A stretch of 64,000 nucleotides of DNA from Sphingobium sp. AP49. Its GTDB lineage: Bacteria; Pseudomonadota; Alphaproteobacteria; Sphingomonadales; Sphingomonadaceae. The stretch's first letter is position 1. Every line of letters begins with the position of its first letter. Made by a program: the position numbers and the translations under genes. Shown in pieces: positions 17,283 through 26,585 of this stretch. The stretch spans positions 4,189,001-4,253,000 of the forward strand of contig NZ_CP124576.1 in assembly GCF_000281715.2 (NCBI RefSeq), written 5' to 3'. Below the pieces are notes generated by a model that was not told the DNA's origin, made no database searches, and worked only from the letters and a program-made list of their open reading frames with translations.

Positions 17283-19361
17283 ATGAGGATGCCGTTCTTG
17301 GGGAGCGCCATGGCGCTGGTTCTTGCCAGTTCGGCGGTGTCGCTCGTGGCGCAGCGATCGCAGGTCGGGGAAGGTGCAAACATCGACTGGCCGGGCGTAG
17401 GGGGAAGCGCCGATGAAAGCGGCTTCAGCCAACTGACGACCATCTCCACCGCCAATATCGACAAATTGGGTCTCGCCTGGTCGCTCGACCTGGACGGTGA
17501 AGTGTCATTGGAAGCGACCCCCCTGGCCGTGGGCGGCATCCTCTATTTCAGCGGCAGCTATGGTGCGGTCTATGCTGTCGATGGCGCCACCGGCAAACTG
17601 ATCTGGAAATATGATCCGGAGATATGGAAAGTCAGCCCGGCGCGCCAGGCCATGGGCATGGGCGTCAACCGTGGCGTCGCCTATGATGATGGCCGGGTCT
17701 TCATCGGCGTACTCGACGGGCGCCTGATCGCCCTGGATGCAAAGACAGGGACGGTCGAATGGACCGTCAATACCCTGCCTCCGGGCACGATGCACAGCCT
17801 GACCGGTGCCCCGCGCACCTTCAAGGGCAAGGTCATTATCGGCAATGGCGGGGCCGATATCGGCCAGCGCGGCTTCGTCACCGCCTATGACCAGAAGACC
17901 GGCGCGCAAGCCTGGCGCTTCTGGACCGTGCCGGGCAGTCCCGAACAGAATGCAGGCGACCCGACCATGGACATGGCGGCCCGGACCTGGAACGGACAAT
18001 ATTGGAAGACCGGAACCGGCGGCACGGTATGGAACGGCATGACGTTCGACCCGGAATTGAACCGCATCTATCTGGGTGTCGGCAATGCCGGACCCTATGA
18101 TCCGGAGAAGCGCAGCCCGGGCGGCGGCGACAATCTGTTCGTTGCATCCATCGTCGCGCTGGATGCCGATAGCGGCAAATATATCTGGCACTATCAGCAG
18201 AACCCACGGGAAAGCTGGGATTATAAGGCGGTGGCCAACATGATCGCGGCCACCATTCCCATCGACGGCAAGCCGCGCAAGGTGCTGATGCAGCAACCGA
18301 CCAACGGCTTTTTCTATGTGCTTGACCGCGAGACCGGCAAACTCATCTCTGCCGAGAAGGTCGGCAAGGTCACCTGGGCAAGCCATATCGACATGGCGAC
18401 CGGACGGCCCGTAGAGACGATCAATGCCCATTATCAGGAGGGGCCGGTCGATATCTATCCCAGCACATTGGGCAGCCATAACTGGCAGGCAATGAGCTAC
18501 AGTCCGAAGACCGGTCTCGTCTACATTCCCTACATGCAGGCCGGCGCGCGCTATGGAAAAGCCGACAAGGGCTTCCTTGCCAGCATCACCGGCGCGAGCG
18601 CGACCTTCATCACCGAAAAGCGCGACAAGGACGATCTGACCGGTGCGTTGCTGGCATGGGACCCGGTGGCGCATAAGGCCCGCTGGCGCATGCCGCGCCC
18701 CTTTTTGTGGAACGGCGGCACGCTGGCGACGGCGGGCAATCTGGTGTTCCAGGGAACGGCCGACGGCTATTTCCGTGCCCATGATGCCATGAGTGGCAAG
18801 GAATTATGGACATTCAATGCGGGCCTGGGGATCATTGGCGCACCGATGAGCTATGCGATCGGCGACACCCAATATGTCGCGGTGCTGGTCGGCTGGGGCG
18901 GCACGACGGCAGCGGCCAGCGAGGTGCTGAATGTAGGCTGGAAATATGGCCAGCAGCCCCGACGCCTGCTGAGCTTCGCGATCGGCGGCAGAGCAAAGCT
19001 GCCTCCTTCCCCGCCGCGCGACATGCAGGTTCATGCGCTGGATGACCCGGCGATCCTGCTGGACGAAAAGGCGATCGCCGCGGGGCGAGAGATGTCGTTC
19101 ATCTGTGGCGCCTGCCATGGCATGGCATTCAAAGGGGCGGGCGCGCCTGGCCCGGACCTGCGGGAATCCGCCCTGTCCCTGTCGGAAGACAGCTTTTTCC
19201 AGGTTGTACAGGACGGCGCCCTGGCGGAACGCGGCATGCCCCGCTTCCCGCTGGGCAAGGCGCAGATCCACAACATCTGGTCCTATCTGCGTGCCACGTC
19301 GCGCGAGGCGCTGGGCACCCGCAAACCCGATCCCGATGCCCCAACCGCAACCCGCTTCTGA
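17283..19361 (+). CDS. PQQ-dependent quinohemoprotein dehydrogenase (alcohol dehydrogenase type)
   Basis: The 692-residue periplasmic enzyme has a signal peptide (MRMPFLGSAMALVLASSAVS), an eight-bladed PQQ propeller (repeats such as AVDGATGKLIWKYD, LDAKTGTVEW, GGTLATAGNLVFQGTADGYF) and a C-terminal cytochrome c domain. That domain has CGACH at 608-612 and a probable axial Met652. It would oxidise an alcohol and pass electrons to an external acceptor. The usual vicinal cysteine pair next to VNRG is absent: the equivalent residues are Met124-Gly125 in AMGMGVNRG. The ATG at 17283 follows a GGGGGAGA; an upstream frame opens at 17223. Its neighbours are a Mo-hydroxylase that could oxidise the resulting aldehyde. 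The substrate is not known. Confidence 0.9.
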   Translation: MRMPFLGSAMALVLASSAVSLVAQRSQVGEGANIDWPGVGGSADESGFSQLTTISTANIDKLGLAWSLDLDGEVSLEATPLAVGGILYFSGSYGAVYAVDGATGKLIWKYDPEIWKVSPARQAMGMGVNRGVAYDDGRVFIGVLDGRLIALDAKTGTVEWTVNTLPPGTMHSLTGAPRTFKGKVIIGNGGADIGQRGFVTAYDQKTGAQAWRFWTVPGSPEQNAGDPTMDMAARTWNGQYWKTGTGGTVWNGMTFDPELNRIYLGVGNAGPYDPEKRSPGGGDNLFVASIVALDADSGKYIWHYQQNPRESWDYKAVANMIAATIPIDGKPRKVLMQQPTNGFFYVLDRETGKLISAEKVGKVTWASHIDMATGRPVETINAHYQEGPVDIYPSTLGSHNWQAMSYSPKTGLVYIPYMQAGARYGKADKGFLASITGASATFITEKRDKDDLTGALLAWDPVAHKARWRMPRPFLWNGGTLATAGNLVFQGTADGYFRAHDAMSGKELWTFNAGLGIIGAPMSYAIGDTQYVAVLVGWGGTTAAASEVLNVGWKYGQQPRRLLSFAIGGRAKLPPSPPRDMQVHALDDPAILLDEKAIAAGREMSFICGACHGMAFKGAGAPGPDLRESALSLSEDSFFQVVQDGALAERGMPRFPLGKAQIHNIWSYLRATSREALGTRKPDPDAPTATRF

Positions 19362-19431
19362 GCGTGCAACGGGCAACGGGCAACGCCATGATCCAGCGTG
19401 AACAAGCCATCAGAGGAAAGGGGCCGATCCG

Positions 19432-20139
19432 ATGCGGATGACCGGAGAGGAGCGGATCGCGGCGCCCCGCCAGCAGGTCTGGGCCGCACTGAACGATCCG
19501 GCGATATTGCGCCGGTCCATTCCCGGCTGCCAGTCGCTTGAGAAGGACGGCGCCGACCGGCTGCGCGCGACCGTGGAAATCAAGATCGGACCGATCGGCG
19601 CCCGATTTAATGGGCTGGTCCTGCTGTCGGATATCGATCCGCCCAACGGCTACACCATCACCGGCGAAGGCCAGGGCGGAACCGTCGGCCATGCCAAGGG
19701 TGGGGCCAGGGTCGCGCTGACCGACGATGGCGATGGCTGCTTGCTGACATATGAGGTTCACGCCGAAGTGGGGGGGCGGCTGGCCCAACTGGGCGGACCA
19801 ATCATCGACGCCACAGCCAAGCAACTGGCAGCCAAGTTTTTCGCGACATTCGGCGCGATCACAAGCGGCACGGAGATATCGGCCGCAAGCGGCGTCGGGA
19901 TATCATCCGACACCGGGACAATGGGAGGGCGCCTCCCCGCCCCAGCCACACCAATGCCCAGCGACGCCGCCCCGCCTTTCCCCTGGGGCTGGATCATCTG
20001 CCTGATCCTGGCCATTCTGACCGGTTTCCTGATGGGTCGGACAATGCCGACCGGCTGGTGGGCGCCGGCCGTGATAATCCTGGTCATCGCAGCGGCGAGC
20101 GCAGGTTTCGAGGCCGGCCAGCGCCGGAGGCGCGGATGA
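19432..20139 (+). CDS. CoxG-like SRPBCC protein with C-terminal membrane anchor
   Basis: A 235-residue protein. Residues about 1-150 are a CoxG/SRPBCC domain (MRMTGEERIAAPRQQVWAAL, LRRSIPGCQSLE, GPIGARFNGLVLLSDI). The C-terminal part after a Pro/Ala linker has two hydrophobic segments (WGWIICLILAILTGFLMG and WWAPAVIILVIAAASAGF). In CO dehydrogenase clusters CoxG anchors the enzyme to the membrane, and the layout suggests the same here for the Mo-hydroxylase. Its stop overlaps the next start (ATGA). Confidence 0.87.
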   Translation: MRMTGEERIAAPRQQVWAALNDPAILRRSIPGCQSLEKDGADRLRATVEIKIGPIGARFNGLVLLSDIDPPNGYTITGEGQGGTVGHAKGGARVALTDDGDGCLLTYEVHAEVGGRLAQLGGPIIDATAKQLAAKFFATFGAITSGTEISAASGVGISSDTGTMGGRLPAPATPMPSDAAPPFPWGWIICLILAILTGFLMGRTMPTGWWAPAVIILVIAAASAGFEAGQRRRRG

Positions 20140-21005
20140 AACCTGCACCTTTCGACTATGTTCGGCCGTCGAGCATGGAGGAAGCCTGCGCCATCCTGGC
20201 CGAGGCAGGGGGCGGCGCCCAGCTACTGGCCGGCGGCCAGACGCTGATGCCGCTGCTGGCGCTGCGGATGAGCCAGCCCTTCATCCTGGTGGACATCACC
20301 CATATCGCCGCCTTGCGGGGCGTAACATCGACGGGGAGCAAGACCCGGATTGGCGCGATCACACGACAGAATGAGGCGCTGGCGGATCCGATATTGCACC
20401 GCGATCTGCCGCCCCTGATCGCGGCACTGGGACAGGTCGGGCATCATCAGACGCGCAACCGGGGCACGATCGGCGGATCCATTGCCCTGGGCGAGCCGGC
20501 TGCCGAAATGCCGGCCGTGGCGGTGGCACTCGGCGCGGAAATCGCGCTGCAGTCGGTGCGTGGCCAGAGGATGGTGCGGGCAGAGGATTTCTATCATGGC
20601 CCCTATGCCACGGCGATCGACCCGGATGAGATCATCACCGCCATCCACTATCCCGCCTGGCCCGCCCACAGCATCACCCTGTTCCGCGAAGTCGCCCGAC
20701 GCCCCGGCGATTTCGCGCTGGTGGGGCTGGTCGGCGCGCTGGTGGTGGAAGAGGGCATCATCGTCCGCGCCGGGATCGCATGGTTCGGCATGGGCGCGAC
20801 GCCGATCCGGGCACGGCAGGTCGAAGCCGCATTGACCGGTGCCCGTACCGATGCGTTGAACCTGCAAGAGCTGGCCGGGCTGGCAATCGCCGATACCGCT
20901 CCATTCGACGATCATCACGCAACCGCCGATTATCGACGCACGGTCGGGCGCAACATCTTCATTTCCACCCTCAGCGCGGCGGCCATGGCGAGGCAGATGG
21001 CATGA
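20136..21005 (+). CDS. FAD-binding subunit of a xanthine dehydrogenase-family Mo-hydroxylase (CoxM-like)
   Basis: The 289-residue medium subunit binds FAD between the iron-sulfur and Mo subunits. It has the two FAD-binding motifs LLAGGQTLMPLLALRM and TIGGSIALGEPAAEMPA in typical spacing, followed by the CoxM-type C-terminal domain. Start and stop overlap both neighbours (ATGA at each junction), so CoxG, M, S and L are translationally coupled. The frame is open upstream to 20058, but that part overlaps CoxG. Confidence 0.92.
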   Translation: MKPAPFDYVRPSSMEEACAILAEAGGGAQLLAGGQTLMPLLALRMSQPFILVDITHIAALRGVTSTGSKTRIGAITRQNEALADPILHRDLPPLIAALGQVGHHQTRNRGTIGGSIALGEPAAEMPAVAVALGAEIALQSVRGQRMVRAEDFYHGPYATAIDPDEIITAIHYPAWPAHSITLFREVARRPGDFALVGLVGALVVEEGIIVRAGIAWFGMGATPIRARQVEAALTGARTDALNLQELAGLAIADTAPFDDHHATADYRRTVGRNIFISTLSAAAMARQMA

Positions 21006-21499
21006 GCGAGCATCGGATCGCGTTGACCGTCAACGGGCGGCAGCACCGGGCGCTGGTTGAAAGCCGGCTCACCCTTGCCGATTATCTGCGCGGCGACGCC
21101 GGCTGTACCGGCGTCCATGTCGGCTGCGAGCATGGGGTATGCGGTGCATGCACGGTAATCGTCGACGGACTTGCCGTACGGGCATGCCTGATGCTGGCCG
21201 TGCAGGCCGATGGCTGCACGCTCACCACCGTCGAGGGGATGGCGGCATCCGACGGAACATTGCATCCCGTCCAGCAGGCCCTGAAGGACTGTCACGGCCT
21301 GCAATGCGGGTTCTGCACGCCCGGCATCATCATGACGCTGGCGGCGCTGACCGCAGACAGGACACCCGACGCGGCACAAATGACTGCCGCCCTGTCGGGC
21401 CATATCTGTCGCTGCACCGGCTATCAGGGCATTCGTCGGGCGGTGCGCCAACTGGCCGATGCACCAAAGGTGCCCCATGAACTGGAGCCGCCGGCATGA
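21002..21499 (+). CDS. 2Fe-2S subunit of a xanthine dehydrogenase-family Mo-hydroxylase (CoxS-like)
   Basis: The 165-residue small subunit carries two [2Fe-2S] clusters. The plant-type cluster has GCTGVHVGCEHGVCGACTV and a later cysteine (RACLM). The second cluster has GFCTPG and CRCTGY in the helical domain. It passes electrons from the Mo site to FAD. The start ATG overlaps the CoxM-like stop and its stop overlaps the large-subunit start. Confidence 0.94.
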   Translation: MSEHRIALTVNGRQHRALVESRLTLADYLRGDAGCTGVHVGCEHGVCGACTVIVDGLAVRACLMLAVQADGCTLTTVEGMAASDGTLHPVQQALKDCHGLQCGFCTPGIIMTLAALTADRTPDAAQMTAALSGHICRCTGYQGIRRAVRQLADAPKVPHELEPPA

Positions 21500-24252
21500 G
21501 CGAGGCCACCATGCTACGCGGCCAGCGCTTCATCGGCCAGCGCCTGCCGCGCAAGGAGGATGCACGCCTGCTGACGGGCAAGGGCAGTTTCGTCGACGAT
21601 ATCGTCCTGCCCGGCATGCTGCATGTCGCCTTTGTCCGCAGTCCTATCGCGCGTGGCCGTATCCTGTCGATCGACCGGACCGTGGCACGCGAACAGCCCG
21701 GCGTACAGGCGGTGCTGACCCAGGCGGATCTGGCCCGGTTCGATGTGACCATGATGACCTATTTCATGGGACCCGCCGAAGTGGCCATGACGCCGCTGGC
21801 CGGCGATCATGTTGCCTATGTCGGCCATCCCGTGGCCATGGTCGTGGCCGACGACCGCTATCTTGCCGAGGATGCCGCCAGCCTCGTGCAGGTCGACTAT
21901 GCGGAGGAACCTGCGGTCGTCACCATCGCCGATGCCCGCCATGGCCCGCCGGTCCATCCCGACACCGATGACAATGTTGCCGCGCTGATGGGCGAGGAGG
22001 ATGCGAATGCGGAACTGGAAGAGCAGTTGCGCCACGCCACGCATCTGGTCACCCGGTCCGTCACACATCAACGGGTTGCCCAGTCGCCGATGGAGACGCG
22101 GGGCGTGGTGGCCGCCCTGCAGGGCGAGGAGGAATTGCTGGTCCACATCACCTGCGCCAGTCCGCATCTGGTCCAGCGCTGGCTGACGCTGGCGCTGGGC
22201 GTCCCGCAGATGAGCATACGCGTGGTCGCAAAGGATGTCGGAGGTTCCTTCGGCCTCAAGAACCACCCCTGGCTGGAGGAAGTATCTGCCATCCTCGCCG
22301 CCATGATCCTGCGCCGGCCGGTCAAGTGGATCGAGGACAGAATCGAGAATCTGACCGCATCGAACCAGGCCCGAGAGCAGGAAATAACCATGCGCGTCGG
22401 CTTCGACGCTAACGGCCGGCTGGTCGCCGGCCATGCCGATTACAGCCTCAACAATGGCGCCTATCCGATGGGTGCCGATGCGAACATCGCCGTCCATATG
22501 TTCATGTGGGCGGCCTACAACATGCCGGCCTACAGCTTTATTTCGCGCGGCTTCTACAGCAATACGCAAGGGCTGGCGGCCTATCGCGGCCCCTGGGCAA
22601 TCGAGACATTGGCGCGCGAGACGCTGCTGGATGCGGCCGCCCGCCAGATCGGCATCGACCCGATCGAGATACGCCGCCGCAATCTGTGCACGGCTGCGGA
22701 TCAGCCATCGGTGACGGCGCTGGGCATCCCGCGCGAGGACATCACCCCGGCGCAATGCCTCGACGCGCTGCTGGAGGTGGTGGATATCCGTGCCTTTCGG
22801 CGGGAACAGGCGGCCGCCCGAACCGAGGGGCGCCACCTGGGCATTGGCTTTGCCGCCTATATCGAACCCACGGGCGCAGCCGGCAGCATTGGGGTGATGA
22901 CCGGCGAACTGGCGCAGGTGCGCGTCGATCCCGTCGGCAGGATCATCGCGACGATGAGCGTCCATTCCCAGGGCCATGGTACCCAGACAACCATGGCGCA
23001 GTGCATCGCCGAAGCCGTCGGGGTCCGCTTTGAGGACGTCACCATATTCGATGGCGACAGCGCGCGCGGTGGCTTTAGCCCAGGCGCGGGCGGCAGCCGC
23101 CAGGGCGTGATCGGCGGAGGCGCTGCGATCCGGGCCGGTCGACTGCTGGCCGACAAGATCAGGATGATCGCCGCCCATCTTCTCAATGCCAGCCCGGCCG
23201 ACATCGTGATCGAGGACGGCATTGTCCACGTGACCGGGGCGCCCGCGATGACACGGTCGCTGCGCGAGATCGCGGAGATCGCCTATGGCGAGCCATCGCG
23301 GCTACCGCCCGGCATGGAGAGCGGGCTGGAGGTGCAATATCGCTATGACCCGCCGCCCATGACCTTCACCAGCGCGGCCCATGCCTGCATCGTCGAGGTC
23401 GATGTCGAGACCGGCTTCGTGACGATCAGGCGATGGGTGTCGAGCGAGGATTGCGGCGTGATGATCAACCCGGCGGTGGTGGAAGGCCAGATTGCCGGCG
23501 GCCTGGCCCAGGCGATCGGCAGCGTCCTGCTGGAGGAGGCGGGCTATGATGCGCGGGGCAATCCGATCGCCGCGACCTTCAAGGATTATCTGCTGCCCAC
23601 GATATTCGATGTCCCCGACATCGAATATGTCCATGCCAATACCCCCTCTCAGGCGGAAGGCGGCTTTCGCGGCGTCGGCGAGGGCGGCTGCATCATCGGG
23701 CCGCCGACCCTGGTCAATGCGATCGCCGATGCGCTGACCCCCTTTGGCGACGTGCCGGTCGACCTGCCGCTGACCCCATCCAAGATCCTGGCGATCGTCG
23801 AGGGCCAGGCATGGCCCGAGCGGCCGCTGAGCCGCTTCCACCCCGACTGGGTCGATCCCGGTGCCCCGAGCACATCGCGAAGCAGCACAGCGAACGGAGC
23901 TGAAGCGGCCCCCACGACAACTGCCCCACCATCGCCGACACAGCCGGCGTCGATCCCGGTCGGCATTGATGGGGCGTGGCGTTTGACCCTCGCCACGCCG
24001 ATGGGACCGCAATCGATGATGGCCCATTTCCACAGCGATGGCCTGGCGGTCCACGGTCGGCTGGAGAGCGATCAGGGCGGACAGGATTTTGCCGGCAGCA
24101 TCAGTGGCAACCAGGTCAAATGGGAGATGAAGGTCACCAAGCCGATGTCGATCACCCTGAAATATGATCTGCTGTTCGACGGCGACAGCGTACGTGGCAA
24201 GTGCAAGATGGGGATATTCGGCACCGCCAAGGTGAGCGGCACGCGGGCCTGA
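21496..24252 (+). CDS. Molybdopterin-binding large subunit (CoxL/aldehyde oxidase-like) with extra C-terminal domain
   Basis: A 918-residue Mo-cofactor subunit, longer than the usual ~780-800. Core motifs are GQRLPRKEDARLLTGKGSFVDD, DVGGSFGLKNH, AYRGPWAIETLARE, and GVGEGGCIIGPP with the catalytic Glu. The active-site loop reads AYRGPW, not the AYRCSFR of CO dehydrogenase, so this is probably an aldehyde or heteroaromatic hydroxylase. After about residue 790 comes a Pro/Thr/Ala linker. A roughly 95-residue beta-rich domain follows (GAWRLTLATPMGPQ ... MKVTKPMSITLKYDLLFDGD). It resembles small domains fused to amidohydrolases, from memory. Cofactor maturation genes are not adjacent. Confidence 0.9.
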   Translation: MSEATMLRGQRFIGQRLPRKEDARLLTGKGSFVDDIVLPGMLHVAFVRSPIARGRILSIDRTVAREQPGVQAVLTQADLARFDVTMMTYFMGPAEVAMTPLAGDHVAYVGHPVAMVVADDRYLAEDAASLVQVDYAEEPAVVTIADARHGPPVHPDTDDNVAALMGEEDANAELEEQLRHATHLVTRSVTHQRVAQSPMETRGVVAALQGEEELLVHITCASPHLVQRWLTLALGVPQMSIRVVAKDVGGSFGLKNHPWLEEVSAILAAMILRRPVKWIEDRIENLTASNQAREQEITMRVGFDANGRLVAGHADYSLNNGAYPMGADANIAVHMFMWAAYNMPAYSFISRGFYSNTQGLAAYRGPWAIETLARETLLDAAARQIGIDPIEIRRRNLCTAADQPSVTALGIPREDITPAQCLDALLEVVDIRAFRREQAAARTEGRHLGIGFAAYIEPTGAAGSIGVMTGELAQVRVDPVGRIIATMSVHSQGHGTQTTMAQCIAEAVGVRFEDVTIFDGDSARGGFSPGAGGSRQGVIGGGAAIRAGRLLADKIRMIAAHLLNASPADIVIEDGIVHVTGAPAMTRSLREIAEIAYGEPSRLPPGMESGLEVQYRYDPPPMTFTSAAHACIVEVDVETGFVTIRRWVSSEDCGVMINPAVVEGQIAGGLAQAIGSVLLEEAGYDARGNPIAATFKDYLLPTIFDVPDIEYVHANTPSQAEGGFRGVGEGGCIIGPPTLVNAIADALTPFGDVPVDLPLTPSKILAIVEGQAWPERPLSRFHPDWVDPGAPSTSRSSTANGAEAAPTTTAPPSPTQPASIPVGIDGAWRLTLATPMGPQSMMAHFHSDGLAVHGRLESDQGGQDFAGSISGNQVKWEMKVTKPMSITLKYDLLFDGDSVRGKCKMGIFGTAKVSGTRA

Positions 24253-24318
24253 GGCAGCGGCGCCATCCTGCCCATCCCATCCTTGATCTGTCGGCTGACG
24301 CGCCATATCGCCTTGCCA

Positions 24319-25272
24319 ATGCGTATATTGCTAACCGGATCATCGGGCTGGCTGGGCCGTTTTCTGGCCCCGATGCTGCGCGCGGCCGGACATGGTGTCA
24401 CCGGGCTGGACATTGCGCCAGGGGCCGAGACCGACATTATCGGATCGGTCGCCGACCGTACCCTGATCGACCGCCTGTTTGCCGAGCGCGGCATCGAGGC
24501 GGTGATCCACAGCGGCGCGCTGCACAAGCCGGACATCGTGCGATATCCCGCCCGCAGCTTCATCGACGTCAATGTCACCGGCACCCTCAATCTGCTGGAA
24601 GCGGCGGTGGCGGCCGGACATGACCGGTTCGTCATGACATCGACGACATCGCTGATGATCAGCCAGGCGGTTCGTGACGAGGCCGGCGATGCGGCGGTAT
24701 GGCTGGACGAGCAGAGCGGGCCGCTGGAACCGCGCAACATCTATGGCGTGACCAAGCTGGCGGCCGAAGGGCTGTGCCGGGTGCAGCAACTGGAGCATGG
24801 CATCGGCTGTACCCTGTTGCGCACTGCGCGTTTCTTCCCTGAAGATGACGATAGCGACGGCAGCCTGCCGGGGCAGAATCTGAAAGCCAACGAGTTTCTC
24901 CATCGCCGACTGACGGTCGAGGATGCGGCACGGGCACATCTGGTCGCGCTGGAGCGGACGCCGCCGGCCCAGTGCGAAGCCTATCTGCTGTCCGCTCCGA
25001 CGCCGTTCGTCCGGGACGAAGCCGAGGCGTTGAAGCGCGATGCGGCGGCGGTGATCGTCCGCCATTTCCCCGAGGCAGCCGAACTATATGCCCGGCGGGG
25101 CTGGCAGCTGCCGACGTCGATCGGCCGGGTCTATGATGCGGGACTGGCACAGCGGCAGATGGGTTTTCGCTGCGAAACCGACTTTGCCGCGATCCTGGCA
25201 TCGCTGCGGGCCGATATGGCTATGCCCTTCATTCATGATGCCAATTATGTGTCGCCGGCCGTCCGAAATTGA
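24319..25272 (+). CDS. NAD(P)-dependent epimerase/dehydratase (extended SDR)
   Basis: A 317-residue Rossmann-fold protein. The nucleotide motif GSSGWLGR is at the N-terminus, and the SDR core includes DIIGSVADRTLIDRLF. The catalytic Tyr/Lys pair is in YGVTKLAAEG, as in extended SDRs. The ATG at 24319 is the natural start before RILLTGSSG; the upstream TTG at 24283 is unlikely. It sits last in the oxidation cluster, 66 bp after the large subunit, and may act on a sugar or steroid-like substrate. The substrate is unknown. Confidence 0.85.
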   Translation: MRILLTGSSGWLGRFLAPMLRAAGHGVTGLDIAPGAETDIIGSVADRTLIDRLFAERGIEAVIHSGALHKPDIVRYPARSFIDVNVTGTLNLLEAAVAAGHDRFVMTSTTSLMISQAVRDEAGDAAVWLDEQSGPLEPRNIYGVTKLAAEGLCRVQQLEHGIGCTLLRTARFFPEDDDSDGSLPGQNLKANEFLHRRLTVEDAARAHLVALERTPPAQCEAYLLSAPTPFVRDEAEALKRDAAAVIVRHFPEAAELYARRGWQLPTSIGRVYDAGLAQRQMGFRCETDFAAILASLRADMAMPFIHDANYVSPAVRN

Positions 25273-25434
25273 CAGCGAAGCTGACAGGCGAAGCGCCATG
25301 TTGCATTACTGATTTCAGCATGGCCCGTCCGGCAATTCGTTACTTGAAATCATGAATGATGATCGATCCGCTGCATCAATGTGAGCGGAAGGATGAATGT
25401 GACTTTGCGTTGCGCATGAGTGATAATAGTTCGC

Positions 25435-25566
25435 ATGAGCAAGATTGAAACCGCAATCGCCCTGCCGATCCGGCAGATGGTCAACCCGCTGCAACTGGCG
25501 ATGGGCGGCGCAATCGCCCTGTCGGGCGTGGCGCTGCTACTGGCGCAAGCCGCCAGCCTCGCCTGA
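25435..25566 (+). CDS. Possible 43-residue small membrane protein
   Basis: The ORF begins MSKIETAIALPIRQMVN and continues with one predicted membrane helix (LQLAMGGAIALSGVALLLAQ). Codon choice is GC-rich at third positions, as in neighbours, which supports coding. There is no strong ribosome site. It lies between the SDR gene and galU, in a gap otherwise empty. Function unknown. Confidence 0.45.
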   Translation: MSKIETAIALPIRQMVNPLQLAMGGAIALSGVALLLAQAASLA

Positions 25567-25616
25567 CCGTGCAAAGCGGCATGGGATGGCCGAAGCCACC
25601 CCATCCGCCCGGCGCA

Positions 25617-26495
25617 TCAGCCGGCCAGTTCGGCCTTGGCGAATTCACGGATATGGGCGCCGATATCGTCGCGCTCCAGCGCCAGGGCAAGATTTGCCTC
25701 GACATAGCCCGCCTTGGAACCGCAGTCGAACCGACGACCGTCGAAGGTGACGCCGTGGAAGGGCTGCTTGCCGATCAGCGCGGCCATGGCGTCGGTCAGC
25801 TGGATTTCCCCACCCGCGCCCTTTTCCTGGGTTTCCAGGATCTTCATGACGTCGGGCTGGAGGATGTAGCGGCCCGGCAGGATGAGATTGGACGGCGCGG
25901 TGCCGAGCTTGGGCTTTTCCACCAGGCCCTTCACTTCCGTCAGGGCGCCGTCGCGGGCACCCGGATCGATCACGCCATAGCTGGGCGTCTGGTCCATCGG
26001 GATTTCCAGCGCGCAGACGAGATTGCCGCCAACCTTTTCATAGGCATCGACCATCTGCTTCATGCAGCCCTTGCCCGGCGCACCCTTCATGAATTCGTCG
26101 GGCAGGATGATCGCGAACGGTTCGTCGCCGACGATGTCGCGGGCACACCAGATGGCATGGCCCAGGCCCAGCGGTTCCTGTTGCCGCAGGAACACCGCAT
26201 TGCCGGGCGCCAGACGGGTGCCTTCGAGCGCCGACAGATCCTTGCCGCGTTCGCGCTGGGTCGCTTCGCATTCATAGGCGATGTCGAAATAATCCTCGAT
26301 CGCGCCCTTGCCGCGCCCGGTGACGAAGATCATCTGCTCGATCCCGGCCTCGCGCGCTTCATCCACCGCATATTGGATCAGCGGCCGATCGACCACCGGC
26401 AGCAATTCCTTGGGCACCGACTTGGTCGCGGGCAGGAAGCGCGTGCCAAGGCCAGCGACGGGAAAGACGGCTTTGCGAATCGGCTTGGTCGACAT
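25617..26495 (-). CDS. galU: UTP-glucose-1-phosphate uridylyltransferase
   Basis: A 292-residue GalU that makes UDP-glucose for envelope polysaccharides. The nucleotide-binding start PVAGLGTRFLPATKSVPKELLPVVD is typical, as are AVDEAREAGIEQMIFVTGRGK and VEKP. The C-terminus ends in an AELAG tail. UDP-glucose also supplies UDP-galactose, relevant to the glycan cassette at 37.8-41.5 kb. It is alone on its strand, with an upstream hypothetical gene on the same strand. Confidence 0.95.
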   Translation of the reverse strand: MSTKPIRKAVFPVAGLGTRFLPATKSVPKELLPVVDRPLIQYAVDEAREAGIEQMIFVTGRGKGAIEDYFDIAYECEATQRERGKDLSALEGTRLAPGNAVFLRQQEPLGLGHAIWCARDIVGDEPFAIILPDEFMKGAPGKGCMKQMVDAYEKVGGNLVCALEIPMDQTPSYGVIDPGARDGALTEVKGLVEKPKLGTAPSNLILPGRYILQPDVMKILETQEKGAGGEIQLTDAMAALIGKQPFHGVTFDGRRFDCGSKAGYVEANLALALERDDIGAHIREFAKAELAG

Positions 26496-26585
26496 GGGAC
26501 TCCGTTCAAGATGGACGACGGGATGGGGGTGGAATTGCGAACTGGACGAGAAAGGTCAAGCGTTAGGGAAACTTGGCAATATTTG

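Noticed and set aside
21496..24252. CO dehydrogenase assignment for the large subunit
   Set aside because: The active-site loop is AYRGPW rather than the AYRCSFR needed for the Cu-Mo centre.
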